Origin: an uncultured Clostridia bacterium
Lineage (GTDB): Bacteria; Bacillota; Clostridia; Christensenellales; Aristaeellaceae
Assembly: GCA_934621505.1 (NCBI GenBank)
Contig: CAKTUU010000024.1
Location: 1-36,265 of the forward strand
DNA: 36,265 bases
Direction of reading: 5' to 3'
Below, in pieces: positions 32,789 through 36,265 of the stretch (positions are counted from its first letter, which is position 1; every line of letters begins with the position of its first letter). The translations under genes were made by a program, and so were the position numbers. A model generated the notes under the pieces. The model did not search any database. It was not told the DNA's origin and saw nothing but the letters and a program-made list of their open reading frames with translations.

Positions 32789-33500
32789 AAATGGAAACCA
32801 TCAGCAGGCCCTCCTGACCCATGGGCAGGGCGCTTGCCACGCGGCCGTTTTCAAAGAAGAAAGCGCCGCCAAACGCCTTTTTATCGCAGAGGGAATTAAC
32901 CATCAACGTTTTGAAACAGCACTTGGCCGCCTGCTCAGCGTATTCCCCCATGGCCGACGTCTGCCATTCTTCCGGGGAATAGTCAATGTACACAGGCCAC
33001 AGCAGCACATCCGCCCCCAGGGCAAAGCGGTCCGGCATGTCCCACAAATCACCGCACAGGCCGATCAGGCAGGTTTTGTCCTTATACAAAAACGGCGATA
33101 CCTCCGTCCCCTCCCGGTAATGCCCGTCCGCACGGGTCCATTCCTTCCAGCCCCGGCTGGCGCGCCGGTACAGCCGCCGCAGTTCTCCCTGAACCATCAG
33201 CGCGCAGGAGGAATACAGCTTTTCGCCGTCACGTTCCAAAAAACCAAACAGCAGGTCCACCCCTGTGTTTCGGGACAGGCCGCGTATGCGGTCAAAGCAG
33301 GGCGAGTCCGTAGACACGGCCATTTTTCGATCCGCGTCATACCGCCAGACAAAAGCGTCAAAGCCCTGCAAAAAGGCTTCTCCAAAACAGAGCAAATCCG
33401 CGCCCTGATTTTGAGCCAATGCTGCGAAGCGCTCCATCTGGGACAGGTTAAATGTCACATTCCCATTTGCAAAGCGGGCGGACGCCAGGGCAACGTTCAT
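32787..33500 (-). CDS. Nitrilase-superfamily carbon-nitrogen hydrolase
   Basis: Predicted 237 aa, cytoplasmic. The catalytic glutamate lies in CFGEAFLQG (E41) and the nucleophile in IGLCGDLW (C149). The usual YRK lysine position reads YRRAS (R113), and the first lysine after it is K119 in GWKEW, which may serve as the catalytic lysine. HYREGTE precedes the nucleophile elbow as in the family. Such enzymes hydrolyse amides, carbamoyl or nitrile groups. It lies 9 bp after an esterase gene and shares its promoter, which suggests a two-step breakdown of an ester/amide compound, but the substrate is unknown. Confidence 0.83.
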   Translation of the reverse strand: MNVALASARFANGNVTFNLSQMERFAALAQNQGADLLCFGEAFLQGFDAFVWRYDADRKMAVSTDSPCFDRIRGLSRNTGVDLLFGFLERDGEKLYSSCALMVQGELRRLYRRASRGWKEWTRADGHYREGTEVSPFLYKDKTCLIGLCGDLWDMPDRFALGADVLLWPVYIDYSPEEWQTSAMGEYAEQAAKCCFKTLMVNSLCDKKAFGGAFFFENGRVASALPMGQEGLLMVSI

Positions 33501-33509
33501 AGCGCCTCC

Positions 33510-34481
33510 TCAGGGCTGCTTGGCGAAATACCGGGCCACCGCCTCGTTAAAGCAGTCCATATAAAATTCTCTGGCCTCTTTGGATTCCTCCGACCGGGGA
33601 GCCATCACGTCAAAGGCGTGGTAGCAGCCTTCAAAGGCCTTAAACCGGGCCGGAATGCCCGCCTCCTGAAGGGAACGCATATACTGGGCGGTTTCGTCAT
33701 AAAAGGGATCCACCGTACCCACAAAGGCGCAGGCGGGGGGCAGGCCGGTAAAATCCTTCACCCGCGCCGGGGCGGCGTAACAGGGCACGTCCTCCGTGCC
33801 ATACAGGGGGCCCAGATAAGCCTTCCACGCTTTTTCATTGGAGTCGCTGTCCCACACGGGCATCCGGTTGTTTTGGGAGGAAGGGGTCGCCATGCGGTCG
33901 TCCAGCATTGGGAAAAACAGCATCTGAAACGCCACGGCCACTTCCTTCTGGTCTCTGGCGTACAGGGCCACGGCCGCCGCCATGCCGCCGCCCGCGCTGT
34001 CGCCGCCCACAAACAGCTGGTCGGTATGAATGCCAAAGCGGGATGCGTTGCCCCGCATCCATTTCAGCGCGGCATAGCAATCCTGCAAACCGGCGGGATA
34101 AGGCGCTTCGTAGGAGAGCCGGTAATCCGGCGTTACCACGGTGCAGTTGGCCGCCGTGCAAAACCGGTCAATGTAAAAAAAGTCCTGCTCCGGCACGCCG
34201 GTGCCGTAACCTCCGCCGTGAATCCACAACAGGCCGGGGCCGTCCGGCGTGGTATCTTTGGGCTGTATCACCAGCAGCCGCAGCCGGGTGCCATCTGCCC
34301 GGGGCAGATATTCCTCCTGCAAAGCGGTATTTTTGCCCAGCCATTTTCCTCCCAGCAGGGTTTTGCAAATTTCCACCTCGGCCTTGCTTTTGCGCTGATC
34401 AAACGGCGGAATCAGCAAATTTTCCACCTTGCCAATGGCGCGCATATCCGGCGCGATGCGTTCGATATCTTCTTTTCTCAT
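33510..34481 (-). CDS. Alpha/beta hydrolase, HSL-type esterase
   Basis: Predicted 323 aa, cytoplasmic. The oxyanion motif HGGGYG (88-93), nucleophile elbow GDSAGG (S162), acid in VGTVDP (D258) and CYHAF (H288) form the full catalytic set of the hormone-sensitive-lipase family. Such enzymes remove acetyl or short acyl groups. AAGGAGTG precedes the ATG, and a TATAAT promoter lies upstream. It is the first gene of a two-gene operon with the nitrilase-type gene; beside a sulfatase region, deacetylation of a sugar is a reasonable but unproven role. Confidence 0.9.
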   Translation of the reverse strand: MRKEDIERIAPDMRAIGKVENLLIPPFDQRKSKAEVEICKTLLGGKWLGKNTALQEEYLPRADGTRLRLLVIQPKDTTPDGPGLLWIHGGGYGTGVPEQDFFYIDRFCTAANCTVVTPDYRLSYEAPYPAGLQDCYAALKWMRGNASRFGIHTDQLFVGGDSAGGGMAAAVALYARDQKEVAVAFQMLFFPMLDDRMATPSSQNNRMPVWDSDSNEKAWKAYLGPLYGTEDVPCYAAPARVKDFTGLPPACAFVGTVDPFYDETAQYMRSLQEAGIPARFKAFEGCYHAFDVMAPRSEESKEAREFYMDCFNEAVARYFAKQP

Positions 34482-34539
34482 GCCGTGTCACTCCTTTGTC
34501 AATCATCCGCTGTGATTGGCTTTTGCGGTATGCCTGCTG

Positions 34540-34569
34540 ATTATACCATGCTTCTTTCCCGGTGGACAA
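34540..34569 (-). promoter_or_regulatory. Promoter of the esterase-nitrilase operon
   Basis: On the minus strand, TTGTCC (34569-34564), an 18-bp spacer and perfect TATAAT (34545-34540), 58 bp before the ATG. Confidence 0.7.
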
Positions 34570-34596
34570 GGGGCAGTTTGCGGGCGGCCCGCTCCT

Positions 34597-34875
34597 TTAG
34601 AAGGTGCTCCGTAGGGATTTTTCATTGAGGATTTCTATTACGCCAATGGTGGTGTAGATAATCCGAATGCACTGCTGTCTGTAACCGTCCACTTTTTCTG
34701 CCTTGAACACGATGATCTTCTCTACAAACTCGCGGATGCTTTCGCCGGTCAGCTCTTGAATGTCGGTATACTTCCGCGCCAGTGAAAGGAAGGATTCCAC
34801 GTTCATGGACTTTTGTCTGATGGGGCTGTGTTTCCTCCAATTTTCGGTTGGAAGTTGGGAAAATGCCGCCCGCAT
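34597..34875 (-). pseudogene. Serine recombinase C-terminal remnant (DUF4368 region)
   Basis: The minus strand reads ESFLSLARKYTDIQELTGES then IREFVEKIIVFKAEKVDGY, followed by IRIIYTTIGVIEILN, the C-terminal DUF4368 region of large serine recombinases carried by Clostridial conjugative elements. The resolvase catalytic domain and recombinase zinc region are absent. Homology begins at about 34810; the preceding residues look random. This is a scar of an excised or decayed element. Confidence 0.8.
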
Positions 34876-34894
34876 AACACAGACGGCACCATGT

Positions 34895-35060
34895 TTACTT
34901 CAATTCCACGGGAAGCCAAACCTCATAGTACCGATTCTTCTGACGGAGCTCGTGGTCCGTCCTCAGGTGCAGAATTTCGACTGCAAGATCATATTTCTGC
35001 TTGTACTCCGAGGTGGGAAGCCACGAAGCGAAGATCACTCCTGCAACGAAGGGCTGGCAT
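34895..35060 (-). pseudogene. C-terminal fragment resembling a GyrI-like / AraC effector-binding domain
   Basis: The minus-strand frame ends ASWLPTSEYKQKYDLAVEIL ... YYEVWLPVELK. The W-LP-S-Y motif and the EVWLPV ending are typical of the last two strands of GyrI-like small-molecule-binding domains. No more than ~50 residues match; upstream the frame is antisense to another small reading frame. It is probably a truncated regulator left by recombination. Confidence 0.5.
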
Positions 35061-35074
35061 GGTAAGCGGAAAAA

Positions 35075-35236
35075 ATGTCGAAATTCAAAGCGGAGATGGA
35101 GCGTCTTCAGGACTTGCGCGATAAACTGATCGCGCTTGTTGGTGAGGAAAGAACGTGTAAATTGATTACCTCTGCTCATGGTGCGAACGCGCCCATTTAT
35201 GAGCATTGCTATCGTGTGGGGCTGGAGGTCGTCTAA
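35075..35236 (+). CDS. Small hypothetical protein, 53 aa
   Basis: The frame MSKFKAEMERLQDLRDKLIA ... HCYRVGLEVV is charged and helix-forming with plausible codon use, and lies opposite to the low-complexity end of the fragment at 34895-35060. The ribosome site is weak (GTAAGCGG). I do not recognise the family. It could be a cargo gene of the mobile element whose recombinase remnant lies 200 bp away, or a broken end of a longer gene. Confidence 0.4.
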   Translation: MSKFKAEMERLQDLRDKLIALVGEERTCKLITSAHGANAPIYEHCYRVGLEVV

Positions 35237-35607
35237 GCAGAATGATCGAGCGGTTGAAAAAGTCATAAGTGACATACCACGCCCATCTGATAAAAAGCCA
35301 GAATGTAAATGTAGGGTGGGTACAGAAAAGGCACGGAGAAAACTTTTCTACCGTGCCAGTCTATGGATTTAGCATAACGACAAAATCACCGATGAATCAG
35401 CATTTCTGTTTTTCCATCGGCGGTTCTGTTTTGCCGTTCAGGAAACGCACTTAAAAATTTAATCTCTTGAAATTTCCAAATTTATGTTTTTGCAAGCCAC
35501 CCACAAAATGCAGTCAGAGGTGCCGAAGCCCCTCTGACAACTTTCCCAAATGGGTCCTTAGACACGCTGAGGGCCCCTCCTTGCGGAGGGGCCCCCGGAC
35601 GGTTCCA
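35237..35607. other. Non-coding scar with hairpins
   Basis: No convincing gene. The DNA is more A/T-rich than the core of the window. A hairpin at 35330-35357 pairs GGCACGG with CCGTGCC, with inner AGAAAA/TTTTCT. A second at 35513-35538 pairs GTCAGAGG with CCTCTGAC. A third, at 35571-35594, serves as terminator for the gene to the right. Confidence 0.6.
35571..35594 (-). terminator. GC-rich terminator-like hairpin after the surface protein gene
   Basis: GGGCCCCTCC and GGAGGGGCCC form a perfect 10-bp stem around a four-base loop, 14 bp after the stop codon. There is no clear T-tract, so termination strength is uncertain. Confidence 0.6.
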
Positions 35608-36265
35608 TCAGAAGCCGCTTCCGGCTTCCCATTCATAGGTTTGCGTTTCATCGGAGGCGTCATTGCTTTCGCCCGCATTGCCGGAGTCATTGGTTTCGTT
35701 CGCAGGCTCCTGAGGCACGCTGAACACAACCGGGCTGGTGGAAATACTGTCCGGGCACGTAAATTCCACCCAGTCGCTGCTTTCCAGCGTTTCGCTGTTA
35801 TTGACCTTCGCCCGTACCAGCAATTTCTTGCCTTCATAGCCGGTAAAGTCCACATAGCGCTGATCCCCGCCACCGGCAGTGCCCTGTTTAGTCACTTCAT
35901 CGCCGTTTTTGAACTGGTATTCATACACATCCGCTCCGGCAACGCCGTCCCAGGTGATGTGGCTGGGGTTGTTTGCGTCCACATGGATGTTCTGCAGCAC
36001 CAGCTTGGTTTTGGCAGGCGCATCGGCCTCAAAGTTGGCGGTCAGGGTGACGGCGTTTGCGGGCATCTGGAAGCTGATGGGATTCAGCTTGTTATCCGCA
36101 ACCGTCACGCCCTCCACCGTCCAGCTGACAAAATGCTTGCCGGTGATGGTATCGGCGCTGGCCTGCACAGCCGCGCCCTGGGCAAAGCTGTCGCTGGTCG
36201 CGCCGCCATCCAGCTTGCCGTTTGTCACCGTTACGGTGTAGGCGGCGGGAGGCGTGGGATCATCC
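35608..36265 (-). CDS. Surface protein with bacterial-repeat domain, 5' end beyond window
   Basis: The reading frame is open through the right edge, so the N-terminus is missing. The visible part (~218 aa) begins DDPTPPAAYTVTVTNGKLDG, followed by SWTVEGVTV and FQMPANAVTLTANF. This is a bacterial-repeat (InlB/Flg_new-like) beta domain common in Gram-positive surface proteins. A fibronectin-like segment follows (HITWDGVAGADVYEYQFKNG, then RYVDFTGYEGKKLLVRAKVN). The C-terminus is a low-complexity acidic stretch rich in N, D and E (NETNDSGNAGESNDASDETQ) with no LPXTG sorting motif or membrane anchor. A GTG at 36228 lies within the domain and is not the likely start. Confidence 0.75.
   Translation of the reverse strand, partial: DDPTPPAAYTVTVTNGKLDGGATSDSFAQGAAVQASADTITGKHFVSWTVEGVTVADNKLNPISFQMPANAVTLTANFEADAPAKTKLVLQNIHVDANNPSHITWDGVAGADVYEYQFKNGDEVTKQGTAGGGDQRYVDFTGYEGKKLLVRAKVNNSETLESSDWVEFTCPDSISTSPVVFSVPQEPANETNDSGNAGESNDASDETQTYEWEAGSGF

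Overview
The window looks like a chromosomal segment of an anaerobic, probably gut-associated, Gram-positive Clostridia-type bacterium. The evidence is GC-rich but Bacillota-style genes with strong AGGAGG-type ribosome sites, sigma-A-like promoters with 16-18 bp spacers, a Gram-positive form of the Pel polysaccharide operon (no pelB/pelC), an anaerobic sulfatase with its radical-SAM activator, and sugar ABC transport. No rRNA or species-level marker is present, so this is inference.

Layout. Bases 1-1910 are a scarred edge: a dead ISL3-type transposase, an intact tRNA-Arg(CCG) with its own promoter and terminator, and the C-terminal remnant of a tyrosine recombinase. Bases 1913-14195 form one tightly packed minus-strand operon of nine genes. 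It runs pelD (with an N-terminal Rossmann domain), pelE, a PelA-like deacetylase, pelF and pelG, followed by an accessory block of a CotH-type kinase, a VTC polyphosphate-polymerase-fold protein, a DUF4956 membrane protein and an anchored DUF4832-like TIM-barrel protein. PelD keeps the c-di-GMP inhibitory-site motif RxxD but has lost the GGDEF catalytic motif, which predicts c-di-GMP-controlled Pel-like exopolysaccharide synthesis with an unusual kinase/polyphosphate-type appendix.

Bases 14445-32744 are a carbohydrate-use region. Two giant paralogues (1063 and 1083 aa) join a DUF5107 mutarotase-like domain to TPR repeats. Two paralogous regulators share an unusual architecture, a periplasmic-binding-like sensor at the N terminus and a LuxR-like helix-turn-helix at the C terminus. 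An AraG/AraH/AraF-like sugar ABC transporter is followed by a creatininase-family amidohydrolase and a PHP phosphoesterase. A Cys-type sulfatase is transcribed divergently from its anaerobic maturase and is followed by a mutarotase-like protein. Together this reads as a system for sensing, importing and processing a sulfated or modified glycan; the actual substrate is not readable from sequence. A repeat cluster with two near-perfect hairpins (17616-17931) overlaps the 3' end of the first DUF5107 gene.

Bases 32787-34481 hold a two-gene minus-strand operon (HSL-type esterase and a nitrilase-superfamily hydrolase). Bases 34597-35607 are another scar with a serine-recombinase C-terminus (DUF4368), a fragment resembling a GyrI-like effector domain, a 53-aa reading frame and several hairpins. 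The window ends inside a minus-strand surface protein with a bacterial-repeat-type domain.
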